This document shows, in pieces, positions 37,921 to 49,272 of a stretch of DNA of 64,000 nucleotides (the stretch's first letter is position 1; each line of letters begins with the position of its first letter). A model generated the notes under the pieces. The model worked only from the letters and a program-made list of their open reading frames with translations. It did not search any database and had not been told where the DNA came from. The position numbers and the translations under genes are program-made. This DNA is from Saururus chinensis. Its lineage: Eukaryota; Streptophyta; Magnoliopsida; Piperales; Saururaceae. The stretch covers positions 13,947,968-14,011,967 of the forward strand of contig CP141141.1 in the NCBI GenBank assembly GCA_035235625.1, in the 5' to 3' direction.

Positions 37921-37932
37921 GGCGCGGGAAAA
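37921..37932 (-). promoter_or_regulatory. Second E2F-type site upstream of POLE2
   Basis: 'ggcgcgggaaaa' reads TTTTCCCGCGCC on the other strand, a strong E2F match, 14 bp beyond the first site. Paired close E2F sites are common in promoters of replication factors. Confidence 0.7.
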
Positions 37933-37999
37933 TCACATACGTAGTAAGAGTTGAGACCGGTAACCGGTGCTTATATCAACTAAAAAGTTGACATGAGCC

Positions 38000-38395
38000 T
38001 TAGACATCTCGAATGCCGGCAAATTGAAGTCTCCACAAACCCCTTAAGAGTTTTGGAGTGTCAATTTGAGCTGCTGTGGGGATATGGTTCAGTGGCTCTT
38101 CCATATGCGTTGCGTAGGTGATAATTTGACAACCCACAAAGTCTAACCATAGATGTTATTTGAAAGGAGAGTATTAAAAAAAAGATAAAAAGGTAGAAAA
38201 GTAGTAAAAAATTAGGTAAAAAAAGAAAAAAAAAATTAAAATGGTATATCTAAATGGAAATGTCATAAATAGCACCCCAATGTTCACTTTGGAAATGACA
38301 CCCCCATTGGAATAGTTGGGGCATCATTTCCTGGCTTCAAATTGGACACCATGATATCATTTGGAAATAGCATCCCACGTTGGAGATGTTCTTAG
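38000..38395. mobile_element. MITE-like element, first of a cluster
   Basis: The left end 'ttagacatctcgaatg' and the reverse complement of the right end, 'ctaagaacatctccaacg', are similar. This terminus type ('aga.catctc.aa.g') is widespread among plant MITEs. The interior is non-coding and includes 'gtcaatttgag', shared with the neighbouring copy. Target duplication not identified. Confidence 0.5.
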
Positions 38396-38563
38396 TACTT
38401 CAAATTTGAAGTCACATGTTAAGACTTTAAATGCTTTATTTTTTGTATTTTAGTAATCATTTTTTAAGATTTTGATTTCTCTTGCTTATATTTGGCATAT
38501 ATAATTGGAGATGTTAATTTGAGCCACTCGAGCATTTCTAAGAGTTCAATTTGATGTCTCTAG

Positions 38564-38906
38564 TTAGACATCTTCAACAGCAAAAGTCAAATCCATTTGG
38601 CATATGTCGTGGACAAAATTGAAGTCCCATGGACTTTAACACATGCGCTTGTTCCTACGTGGAAATAGCACGTAGGAAAAGGCACCCCTCACTTGAGAAT
38701 GCATTTTTAGGCCACAAGTTGAAACTTTGAATACTTTTTTTTATATATTTTAGTCATCGATTTTTGCCTCCCTTACTTGTATTTAGCATCCATGGTTGAA
38801 ATTCACTTATTATCAAATTGCCACATATGCAAATAGAGATGTCAATTTGAGCCACTTGAGCATCTCTAACGCTCAATTTGATATCTCCCATTAGAGATGC
38901 TCTTAG
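38564..38906. mobile_element. MITE-like element, second of a cluster
   Basis: The left end 'ttagacatcttcaac' pairs with the right end 'ttagagatgctcttag'. The sequence 'tcaatttgagccact.gagca' occurs both just outside this copy (about 38511-38535) and within it (about 38850-38875), so the cluster contains diverged direct repeats of roughly 335 bp. Non-coding. Confidence 0.5.
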
Positions 38907-38953
38907 GCACTATCGTGAGCAATAAAAACTTTATGTTACACTCACATGGTACA

Positions 38954-39061
38954 TACTCCTTTTATCCTATATTAATAACTTCATTTAGTTTTTCAAAATG
39001 AACTAAATTTAATTTATTTTAATAAATCAGATAGACCTATTGATTTAGGATAGAAGGAGTA
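38954..39061. mobile_element. Stowaway-like MITE
   Basis: About 108 bp with long terminal inverted repeats. The left end 'tactccttttatcctatatt' matches the reverse complement of the right end, 'tactccttctatcctaaatc', and the match continues into 'aata'. TA bounds both ends, as expected for Stowaway. Confidence 0.85.
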
Positions 39062-39685
39062 TTAATTTAGGGCATGAAGAATGGCCATGTAATGTAGACT
39101 TATTTACCTTATTAATAATATACACTGTCAAACCAAAATTAGAGAGTTAGGTCTCATATATCAATACATTCAATCGGCAAATTGCCCCATAATATTTGAT
39201 CTATTTATACCCTATTTTCACTAAGCCAACCCCTTGAATTGAATAGAAAGAAATTATATTATATTTATAAACAATGGTGTGAATAGACATATACTTTAAA
39301 AAATACTAAGAGTTTTTTTCATATTACCTAGCCGAAGATTTGAAATTTTCATATTACTTGGTTTTGAACATTAAATGTCATATTACCTTATGTTGGATGA
39401 AAATACTATTAGGTTAAAATAAAACTAATCCCCCTATAGATCCTCATAAATGAATAGTGGGGCATTGTTCCGGTGGAGATGAATGATTGACAGCAAGGCG
39501 GAGTTTGCCGGTGGGACACGACCGGCGGCGATTCATCGAAAACAGTAAAAACATTTTGTTTCTATTATTTCCCATTATGGAAACTCCACCGGCTGAAAAG
39601 GATTCATTTCAACTAATCCAATAACCCTTTAACCAACATAATTGATAGGATTGATATTTGCATCTATTATAATAGAGAAGTAGCT
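39062..39685. other. Sequence between the MITE cluster and the MULE transposase
   Basis: No gene is recognised. The left end of the MULE must lie in or near this segment, but no terminal inverted repeat matching the right side (around 45.0-45.3 kb) could be found by eye. The part at 39460-39540 is locally GC-rich. Confidence 0.35.
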
Positions 39686-42600
39686 AATTATGGCTTTTAC
39701 GTAGGCGGAAAGGTGCAATTGATGAACATTGATCCCTCTGTGAGGTTCGGCGAGCTGTTGGTACTTGGAAAAGAAAGATTTGTTGTCAATGGTAATGTGA
39801 CTTTAAAGTATTTGATTTCATCTTCACAATAATCCATTACGTATGAAATAGAAGACGATGAAGACATGTAATCATTGTTTTTCATTCATAAGAAGGTAAA
39901 TAAAGAAGTGTTATCATTGTATGCAAAGATGAATGAGGCTGCCAACGGAGATAAATCACCATTAGTGGCAAGGAACAAGACTATGAATAAAGATAAATCA
40001 CTGGTGGTATCAACTTACCCTAGCTTGAATGGCGGATTGCAAACAGAAGTTAATGATACATAACTCACTTGTGAAACAGTCAGGTAACAAGGAATTTTAG
40101 ATTACACGACATTATACTTTATCGTGTTCTCAAAAACATGATAATATTAATATCATTCAGTAAAAATGCTATATTAATAATATCGCATAGCTAATGACGT
40201 AAAATACAAAGGCAATATCTCACATATTTGTGTTAGCGTAGAGACAACAATACGACTTATATGCATATTGTCCCATTAATGACACAATAAAATTTGTTAG
40301 CAGGCAACCAAATACACGATGTTGAGTGATATCATATTTATTAATACATTAATATCCATTGCAAATTTGGAGAACTAAGAGATTGCAACTCAACAAATTC
40401 ATGTGACACATCATCCAACATTCCAATGCCTACAAAACCTGTTATAGAAGTCATTCACACTGGATTTGAAGAAATATTGTTAACAATGGGTGTGTTATGG
40501 ACTTTATTTGATAACTATGATCTCCATACAACCCTAAAAATGCCAATGGGCAAGAATTTTGAGAAGTGTGGGGTGATGAGCAATAGAACGAGAATGACAT
40601 AATTGAGATGGAAAATATGTCTGACCATGAAGAATTCAGACACAACAAGGTATGTACCCAGTAATATTGACATTGAGGCCAAGGCATAGTGGGAGACAGT
40701 CAATGATCTCAACATGTTGGAACCAAATATTTGTGGGGGAGAGATAATGACTGGTAGTTAGTAGTTAGCAATCAAAGGACTACCAAAATCTACTCCAATT
40801 GGGTGCATGTTTCCAAAGCATAGTACATTTCAAGAGGGTTTTGATCGACCTTGCAATAAAGGCGAATTTCACATATGGGATTGTGGATGAGAACAAGAAT
40901 ACATATGCCACAAAGTGCTCTAACCAATCTTGCAAGTGGTATATAAGGGCATCTAACATTGGAGATAATGAGACTGTTACAAAGTTAGTGCCCAACCATG
41001 TGTGTGGAATGCATACGAAGGCAACTGACCACCCTCTAGCATCTCACCTTTTGATTGCAAGAAAATGTTATGGCCTCTTTAAGGATTCCACAAACATTAC
41101 ACCGAAAAACATGGCCACATATATTTCAAAGCACTGGAGTATAAATGTGAACTACAAAAAATGTTGGTGTGCAAGTAAGGCATACTTTATGATATGTACA
41201 TAGTCGCGTTTACGAAAACACTACATGTTAACATGACGTATTATCCGGAACACAAGGCTTGCAAAGTTTAGTTTTTCCAAAATATGACTTGTTAACATGT
41301 AACCAAGAACACAATGGTATAAAGTCCAATATTACGAAAACACAACTAGTTATCTTTTTGTGTTATCGAGAACACAACTAGTTACCTGTCATGTTTAAGG
41401 GAACTAATGCTTATAAAGTTCAATTTTACGAAAACACGAGTAGTTATCTTTACATGTTATAGGGAACACGACTTTTTAATATGTTGTGTAAGCAGTTTCA
41501 ATGTTGACTACATCAAATCTTGTCATGCATGAAAAACACTGTGTGATTTAATAGATAAGGACCTAGACGAATCCTATCGCATATTTTCTGCATATGGAAT
41601 TCATATAGAAATGATTAATCCCCGCAGTGTAGTAGTTCCTCTCATATCATATGATATTCTTGAACCTATAGGGGCTTATGATTTTAATATAGTATTTTGG
41701 ATATTTGGGCTAGTTGCAAGAGCTTTTAGAACAATATTGAGGTCATTGCTTAATGTAGATGTGACTTTCTTGAAAGAAAAGCATCCCAGTCAGTTATTGG
41801 CAGCAACTGCACTAGACGGAAACAATAATATGCTTTGTGTCACATTTGCAGTGGTCAAGAATGAGTGTTAGAAAACTTGAGTTGGTTTCTTGAATTGCTA
41901 AGAAATTGCCTATTTTTTGATCCTCCAACTTAATTGGTACAATTGTTTCCTATAGAATGAAGGGCTTGGCAAATGCTGTGAAGCAATTTTTTCCATCTAC
42001 ACACCATGAATATTGCATTTGTCACATGACAACAAATATATTGGACAGATTTAAAGACAACTACCTGAAGAACCCGCTTTATGTGGTCGCTGAAACTTTT
42101 AGACAAAACATATACAAGGACACAATGAACAACATTAATGAACACAATTCTGAGGCATTTGCTTGGCTGGAGAAGATGGACGCAGAGCACTAGGCCAAAT
42201 GTTACATTTCAAGGCAAAAGATATAGAACACTCAGCTCAAATAGGTCTAAAAGTGTAAATGAATTGTTCAAAAAAGCTAGGGCAATGGCTATTACTTGTT
42301 TAATTGAGCATACAAGGGAATACATAACTGCACTCTTTGAGAAATGTCAAACAAATGGCCAAAATATAACTAACAAGTTAACCCCAATTGCTCATAAACA
42401 TATCGAAAGTAGAAGAGAAGAAGCAAGGCATATTCATGTATTGTCGGTATAAATGTATAAATTCTAAATTAACTTGCTATATCACTTGGTAAAATATAAA
42501 TAATGTCATGTGTATGTTTACACGTTATCCACAATAATGTGTATGTTCATGTGTTGAAATAACACGATAATTGTGAGCATGCAACATGTATTGATGGGTT

Positions 42601-43065
42601 GTGTTTTAGATAACATTATAATGTCAATTATCATATTTTCATTAACACAATATTCCTTCAAGAATATATAGTAAATCTGGTCGAACATAGCTACACATGC
42701 TAAAAGTTTCAACACATGGGGCTACCATGTAAACATGCAATTGCAGCAATTGATCACATATACTTCTATGTGTCTGATTACTCCAAAAATTGGTACTCCA
42801 CATACACATATAAAATGACATATAGAGAGTCATTATTTCCAACGTGGATAGGCACCGTTGGGGACCAACTAGAGTTTTGCTTACATTCAAACTACCAATC
42901 CCACTCAAGCAAAGGGGACGTCTAAGGAAAAATTGAATAATCACAACCCAAGGTCAAAGCCATCACAAATGTAGAGCATGCGGGAAGTTGGGACACAATC
43001 ACAAACGTTGTGGCAGTGCACAAGATGACCATCCAAATGTGGCTGTTGGTCAAAGTACAAGCTGA
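39686..43065 (+). pseudogene. MURA-like MULE transposase, degenerate
   Basis: In order: an N-terminal block NYGFYVGGKVQLMNI.. with LKYLISSS and EIEDDEDM; a DNA-binding region with KCSNQSCKWYIRASNIGDN and NHVCGMHTKATDHPLASHLL (WRKY-GCM1-like fold); and the transposase core with DVTFLKEKHPSQLLAATALD, GNNNMLCVTFAVVKNEC, MKGLANAVKQFFPSTHHEY and CICHMTTNILDRFKDN. The SWIM-type region GLPCKHAIAAIDHIYFYV and a terminal CCHC knuckle, CRACGKLGHNHKRC, follow. The core Asp of the usual S-D-R-x-K-G-L motif reads Tyr. The SWIM N-terminal part has a stop, and several other stops and frameshifts occur. Gaps at 41200-41600 and 42453-42660 interrupt homology and look like introns. The element cannot encode a working transposase. 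Confidence 0.85.
41205..41500. repeat. Palindromic 'gtgttatcg/aacacgac' motif cluster in a MULE intron
   Basis: Imperfect copies of 'acgaaaacac', 'tagttatctttttgtgttat' and 'cgagaacacaactagttac' recur every 30-60 bp and form inverted pairs. The same words reappear in the other non-coding gaps of this element (about 40105-40300, 42505-42660, 43180-43330, 44535-44715), including the near-perfect palindrome 'cgtgttatcgataacacg' near 43251. They are absent from the coding blocks. Function unknown. Confidence 0.7.
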
Positions 43066-43179
43066 AGGCATTCAAATACAAGAGTAGGAAAGAGACATAA
43101 GGATGGGGGAACATCGATCGGGTTTGCCTTATCTACCCCCATTCTTTACTTGAATGGAAGAAATGTCATTCCCATATTT

Positions 43180-43330
43180 TTGTAGTCGTGTTCTTGTAAA
43201 CACGCTTTTTGATTAATGTCATGTTATCATATAGGCTGGTATATGACTATCGTGTTATCGATAACACGACCAAATTGAGTTTGTGTTGTCGATAACGTGA
43301 TCTTTTGATCAATGTATAGTGTTTATATGG
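43180..43330. repeat. Palindromic motif cluster between MURA and Ulp1-like pseudogenes
   Basis: Contains 'tagtcgtgttcttgtaaaca', 'atgtcatgttatcata', the palindrome 'cgtgttatcgataacacg' and 'gtgttgtcgataacgtga' within 150 bp. It lies in the gap between the two convergent pseudogenes. Confidence 0.7.
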
Positions 43331-43672
43331 GATGATGTATATATTATGCAATCGGTAACATAGCCAAAGGGAGTGCAATTTCCTGATTGCACAATAAATA
43401 AATGACATACACTGAATGCAACATAATTTTTTGAAACAACTTGTACAATGTAACAAAGAAATTTTGAAGAGAAGAATAGCAAAAAAAAATATGCATATTA
43501 TGCACATAAAATGTTTAGAAAACACCCACACAACGTTGTCTTACATGAAAAAAAAATCAGTATTCATCAATAGATGCATCGAACTCCTCAATTTTCCCAC
43601 GTAGAAGACATGCACATATTTGTGGCCTCACCAACATGGTGACTCTATTTGCGTGTATTCAGGTTGAAGAAC

Positions 43673-44952
43673 TCATGCCGACACCTTCTCCGCATAGTAC
43701 ATCAAAAAGACCCAATAGTCTTTATTTGTCTCTTGATAAGGATATCTAGAGATTTTTTATATAGGCCACTTTGTTGTACCCTTTATCTACAAGATCTTCT
43801 CAATGCCAGTGGCAACATGGAGTCTAATCTTATCAACCTCAGCAAAGTGATGATTGTGGTCACCCTTTAGTGTATTATATCACCTGAACCTCTTCTCTCT
43901 GCATCAAGCAATGAGAAGACAAAAATGGCCCATGGCGTAGACAAGGATGAAAACATTCTCGGTGTTTGCATTAAGACACTTCATGAGGTTGTTGATGATT
44001 TTGGGTCGAATCTCCATTGTTGTTTGATCATTGATCCTGAGAGAAGACTTTTAAGCATGCTCGTCAACAGGGGCCATGACAACATCGCTCGCTGTCAACG
44101 GCACTTCATCCCCCTCATTCACCACCTCTACCTCCTGCTTCATTTCTGTTCTGAGCTTCATGGCCAAGAAGTTGCTCCCTCACTTTCCCTCAAGAACCAG
44201 GGCAACCCCCTCTACTGCCTCCTTGTTGCCTATCTTCGCCAGTGGATTTGCCACCATGTACCTCATGTGCCTAGGTGCAGGTGGTAGAATGGATGTGATA
44301 TGTCTAGCATCAGAAGCTATTATTTTCTTAATTCTAATCTTGACTTGTTGAGATGGCTCATCCCAAGCTTGTACCACTTTGTTATTGATTTTCTTCAAAA
44401 ATCTAGTGATAACGGTAGGTTTGACCTTGGGAGCCCTTTTCTTTTGCTTTGGGGGATCATCATTACATTCCCTTTTCTCTGCAGAAGTTATGTGACAAGT
44501 CATATTAGTGTATATAAGAAAACACACTAATCAAATTAGCATGCTATAAAAAACACGACTATTCAACTTAGTGTGTTACCGAAAACACGATATTCCTAAA
44601 AATGCTACTTATGAACATGCCATGTTGATTAGTCGTGTTATTCACTCTATGTTTGTATGACTAATTGTGTTATCAAATTTACACTAATATATGTAGTCGT
44701 GTTGTCACTAATATGAAATTTTACCTGTAGCACAAATGAAGCCCCAATTAGAATTTTGAAGATGGTAGAGTGCTCATTTTCTCTACTCTTGATGTTTCTA
44801 CGGGTTGAAGATATCCCTCGACTGAGCATGTCATTCATGGCTGCCACCAAATTGTACCTTTGCACAACATCAATGTCATCCAAATAGTCATACATAGATG
44901 GGGAGACGAATCTGTAACTCTGTGTGATTAGGATGAGTGCACCCATATTCAA
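43673..44952 (-). pseudogene. Ulp1/C48 cysteine-protease-like gene of the MULE, degenerate
   Basis: An N-terminal piece (44647-44952, MNMGALILITQSYRFVSPSM..) is separated by an intron-like gap with palindromic repeats from a second piece that keeps one frame from 44527 to the stop at 43673, broken only by internal stop codons. It has a basic stretch (PPKQKKRAPKVK) and then the protease core: ENVFILVYAMGHFCLLIA, CREKRFR, 'YNTLKGDHNHHF' and YQETNKDYWVFLMYYAEKV. In Ulp1-like proteases the last block normally reads Q-T-N-x-x-D-C-G-V-F; here the catalytic Cys position and the Gly are Tyr-Trp, so activity is lost. Such genes in MULEs derive from captured SUMO-protease-like sequences. Confidence 0.75.
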
Positions 44953-45021
44953 TATAGCTAAATGTTCTAGATATTCATCGGAGACAACACATTTCTTTTC
45001 TTATATATCCTTCAAAATTTT

Positions 45022-45142
45022 CTTCTCTCTTCTCTAGATCTCTCTCTTCACTCTCTTTCTCATCTTTCTCTCTCTTTAGTACTCTCTCCTCTCACTCTCT
45101 ATCTCCTCTTTATCTTCTCTCTTCACTCCTATCTCTCTCTAA
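45022..45142. repeat. CT-rich low-complexity tract
   Basis: An almost pure pyrimidine tract of 'tctctctt' and 'cactctctt' variants on the plus strand. On the minus strand it is a GA-rich tract directly upstream of the Ulp1-like pseudogene, where it may be leader sequence. Confidence 0.85.
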
Positions 45143-45327
45143 TGCGCGTGAATGTGAGCCTCAAAGGAGTGGGGATAAAGTAGGGGAATTTTATTTATTT
45201 ATTATATATAAAAATATTAAATAAAATATATTATGATTGTGAAATTTTTATTATAATTTTTTTATTATATTATTTTATATATTAAATAATAAATATAAAA
45301 TAAAACAAAATAATAAAACTATTAGCG

Positions 45328-45520
45328 ACACTTTTAAAAAAGCGTCACTAATAGTAGTAATATTAGAGACGCTTTTGAAAAAATGTCGCTAATGGTCTTA
45401 TTTTTTTAAAAAAATATTTTATTTTGTTTGCAATGCTTTGTTAAAACCATCGCAAATAGTTCTAAATAATTTTGTTTAAATTTATAACTATTAGTGATGC
45501 TTTTTTAAAGCATCACTAAT
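45328..45520. repeat. Cluster of four hairpins, CACTA-type subterminal style
   Basis: Four consecutive inverted repeats of about 30-35 bp: ctattagcgac..gcgtcactaatag, attagagacgc..tgtcgctaat, tttgcaatgc..catcgcaaatag and ctattagtgatgc..gcatcactaatag. Tandem 'ttagcgacgc' hairpins are typical of plant CACTA (En/Spm) subterminal regions. No CACTA terminus or transposase was found, so only debris can be claimed. Confidence 0.5.
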
Positions 45521-46072
45521 AGTTATAAATTTTGTGACATTCATGGGAAAAAATAGAGCCGATTTGAGTGACTTTTGGGCAAGAAACAACTGAATTTCAC
45601 CCCAAAATCTTGACTAACACTTCAGCCAAGGTAAGTTCCAAATCGAAAAGTTTTAATTTTAGTTGATTTTTAATGGTTTTTGCATGATTTGAACTAGTAG
45701 GAATGTTAAAAATAGGATGATCTAGCTTTTGTTAAATTTCCACATAATTTTGTCCATTAAAACTCAAGATTTCACAAAAAATCAATGGTGGTTTTATGTC
45801 TTTTTCACCAAATTGAGGATACTTCAAAATTGGGGATTTTTGGTCAAAATTGTATTTTTGGTCCTATTGAAAAGATTGATCTTCATTGAGATCTACCGTA
45901 GGTTCAAATTTAGAGTCATTTTGACCTAAAGATATGGTTTATTTTAAATTCAAAATTTAAATTTTTGGCATGCATTTCAATGCATTTTGAAATTATAGGT
46001 TGTCTATCATTGTTATTTCTTTATTCCTAGTTTATGCTTAGCCCTAGGTTGCTTTATTTTCATTGAATCTAG
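45521..46072. other. Non-coding sequence before the transposon-protein ORF
   Basis: AT-rich, with no family recognised. A 'aaggtaagt' donor-like sequence at about 45627 could be the start of an intron in the leader of the following element. Confidence 0.35.
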
Positions 46073-47377
46073 ATGGGGAGAGCTAAGAAGGAAAAGTTGT
46101 TGAGTCATACAGGGTACGACCTATTAGATGTGAGAGGACTCTAATACATATACCTCTAGAGACTTCTATAAGATGGATTGAGGCTAGACCTTACTAGATG
46201 GATTACTCTTCTAATATTTCTACATCAGGTTAGTATGTTTACCCTAGGTTAGTCAAGCAATGGTATGCATCACTCCATTTGGAGGATGATGGTGCACTCA
46301 TTGGAGTTGTTCAGGTGAGAGTGACACCTGACATTATTGTTGATGTTAATGGTTGTGAAATGAGAGGTCTCACATTTCTACTTTTTGATGGATATGACTT
46401 CCTACTAGATAGTGATCTAACTTCTACATTGCTTGGTTTGCTAAGAGGATCGGAGCTTGAGGTATATTTGCTTGCACACTCTATGACATGGGACTTTTGT
46501 AATATCCCTAATTCTCCTATGTTTCAAAAATTAAATATGTGAAAAATAGGGTGTTTGACCTATTAACATTCTTAGTAAAATAACTACCTCCCTAGATAGA
46601 ATTTGTGGCTGAAACTAATTTTATTAGAAAATAGACAGAAAGAGCTTCGAAACGCCACTAAGAACGTGTGAATCGGAGTTCAGATGAGGAAGATACAATT
46701 GTTCGAAGTTAAGCTTATTACATAGGGCCCATTTACCCGAATTAGATGCCTTACTCGTGTTTGGAGTTGGATGTCCTACTCATGCTTAGAGTTAGATATC
46801 CTACTTGTGCTTAGAGTTGGATGTTCTACTCGTTCTTGAAATTGGATGTCCTACTCGTGCTTAGAGTTACTCGTACTTAGAGTTAGATGTCCTACGCATG
46901 CTTGGAGTTAGATATCCTACTCGCGCTTGGAGTTGGATGTCCTAATCGTGTTAGGTATTAGGAGTCCTAAATGTGCTAGGAGTTAAGAGTCCTAAATATG
47001 CTAGGAGTTAGGAGTCCTAAACGTACTAGGAATTATAAGTCTTAAAAGAACTAGGATTTTAAAGAGGTAGAGAGTCCTAGCGGGTTAAGGATTCTAAGGA
47101 AGGAGGACGCAACTAGAACTTTGCTGATATGAGATAGCTTGTGAGCATATGACTTCTAGCCCATGTAGGAGTCCGAGGAGTGCTAGGAGTGGTGGAAAAA
47201 GTTGGAGGAGGGATCAACTATACATCTAGTTGGGTTAGAACTCTTTTGGGACTGTTCTGAGCATGTATGTAGGTTGGAATCCTATTGTTAATGGGGCAAG
47301 GATTGTAATTCCGGGATTGTAATTAATGGAGAGTCTTAGAGGAGGAGGGCACCCAAGAGTTTGAAGAAGGGAAACCT

Positions 47378-47385
47378 TATATAAG
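47378..47385 (+). promoter_or_regulatory. TATA box of LTR copy A
   Basis: 'tatataag', followed within about 30 bp by a pyrimidine-rich 'ctcttcttctccatctc' leader. It is preserved at the mirrored position of copy B (57061-57068, minus strand), which supports it as the LTR core promoter and the U3/R boundary. Confidence 0.7.
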
Positions 47386-47769
47386 AAAGGATTGATTTTG
47401 GTTCAGCTCTCTTCTTCTCCATCTCTTCCTTCCTCTTCCTTCTCTCAGCAAGGACCTCCATAACCAGCAATTTCGAAGGCACAAATCAGCCACCTTTGGA
47501 TTGAATCAAGCACTAGAAGCGTAGGAGAAAGGGCTAAGAGCTTTGGGGATGAATTGGTACATGTAGGTGCTTCCTTTTACACCCTTAAGAATGAGGTTTG
47601 ATAGATGTAATTCAGCCATAATATAGCTTGGTTCTAGGGGTTCCTTTTGATGTCATGAACTAGCCTTAATTCATTCAAGCATGATGCTGATTTTTATCAT
47701 TTATCTTAGCCATATGTTAGGCATGAATAATTCTTATTCTAGTCATGTTTATGAGTCATGATTTGGGCA

Positions 47770-48250
47770 TACACTCTGCTGAATTTATTCCTTGATTTGT
47801 GGCCTTACTTTAGGCCATAGTTTGCTGATTTTATTCCCTAGTTTGTGGCCTTACTTTAGGCCATAGTTTGGCCAACTTAGTCCCTGGTTTGTAGCCTTAC
47901 TTCAGGCCATAGTTTAGCCAACTTATTCCCTGGTTTGTGGCCTGACTTTAGGCCATACTTTGGCCAACTTATTCCCTGATTCGTGGCCTTAGTTTAGGCC
48001 ATACTTTGACCAAGTTAATCCCTGATTCGTGGCCTTACTTTAGGCCATACTTTGGCTAAGTTAATCTCTGATTTATGGCCTTACATTAGGCCATACTTTG
48101 ACTAAGTTAATCCTTGATTCATGGCCTTAGTTTAGGCCATACTTTGCCTAATTAAATCCCTGATTTGAAGCCTTAGTTTAGGCTGCACATTGGTCAAGTA
48201 AATCCCTGATTTGATGCTTATGTTTTAGGCTCTACTTTGGCCAAATTAAT
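47770..48250. repeat. 46-bp tandem array in LTR copy A, about 10 diverged units
   Basis: Units contain 'gtggccttactttaggccat', then 'agtttggccaacttattccc' and 'tgat'. Neighbouring units differ at many positions, so the array is old or unhomogenised. Each unit can fold because TGGCCT and AGGCCA flank a 6-base loop. Confidence 0.9.
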
Positions 48251-48868
48251 ACCAAATTCTCAACGTTGATTTATGCTATAATCATGCTGAGAGAACACCT
48301 AAATCTCAGCCCTAGTTTAGGTTGTATTGTTGCATATCTAATACTTGATTCTCAGCTTTGTTTTAGATTATAATCTTGCTGAATGAATCCTTAATGTTAG
48401 AGCCTTAGTTCATGGTTTGTTTCAGCCTATGTTGTCTTTGAATTCCAGCCTTGATTGTGATATACCTTAGGTTGATTATTGATGCTTGTTTCAGCTTGAA
48501 CTTGTCATGTTAGGTGGTTGACTTGAGATATGCATCTCAGCCCCAAAATCCTTGTCATTATAATGTAGAATTGGTTAGTTCATCTCAGCATGAGTCTGAG
48601 TTCTTGTCATGTTGATCATTCTGATGGTTGCATTTATTATTGTTGTGTTAAGTTATATAAGTAAATTAAGGTTAATAAAGACTATCAAGAGATTTTGGTT
48701 ATCTTTGGATTGGGGGGAGAACACCTATTCAAGATAATGACTAAATACCCTCTTTAGGGTCGGGACCAGTTCATGAAGTGAACGGGGCCCTGACATAGAA
48801 TTTTACCTTGGTTATTGAACTGAGGATTGTTATGGGATGTTCTTGGAGTCAAAGTTTAAGCTCACAAT

Positions 48869-49272
48869 AATAGCCATGGCGGATATTTAGACCTTCTTGG
48901 TCTCCGTTTCTTCGGGATGATGGATCCCTACAAACGCGCAAACCAGGTTTTTGAGCATCATGGAAGGCTCATCTACCTCCGGCCAGTGTGTCCATGAGCA
49001 CAGCTGGTACCTACATCTCTAGGCTCATGGCTGATCCAAGTGGATCTCTAGAGATGCTAGGATTTCTGATAATAGCCATGACGGTAATCTTTTAGACCCC
49101 TGTGGTCTCCGCTTCTTTGGGACGATGGATCCCTGCAAACGCGCAAACCAGGTTTTTGAGCATCATGGAAGGCTCATCTACCTCCGGCCAGTGTGTCCAT
49201 GAGCAGAGCTGGTACCTACATCTCTAGGCTCATGGCTGATCCAAGTGGATCTCTAGAGATGCTAGGATTTCT
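48869..49272. repeat. 202-bp tandem duplication in LTR copy A
   Basis: Two copies, 48869-49070 and 49071-49272, each begin 'aatagccatg' and end 'gctaggatttctg', with few differences. The same duplication exists in copy B, so it predates both insertions. Confidence 0.95.

Larger units (their letters stand above)
39686..45000. mobile_element. Decayed Mutator-like element with transposase and Ulp1-like gene
   Basis: The block contains a MURA-type transposase pseudogene on the plus strand (39686-43065) and a convergent Ulp1/C48-type protease pseudogene on the minus strand (43673-44952). Their introns and the gap between them share a distinctive palindromic repeat, which supports a single element. 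MULEs that carry Ulp1-like genes (Kaonashi type) are known in plants. Termini and target duplication were not identified, so the outer limits are approximate. Confidence 0.65.

Noticed and set aside
41205..41500. Regularly spaced repeats as a CRISPR-like array
   Set aside because: The units are imperfect, vary in spacing, occur in several separate gaps of a plant MULE, and the rest of the window is clearly eukaryotic nuclear DNA.
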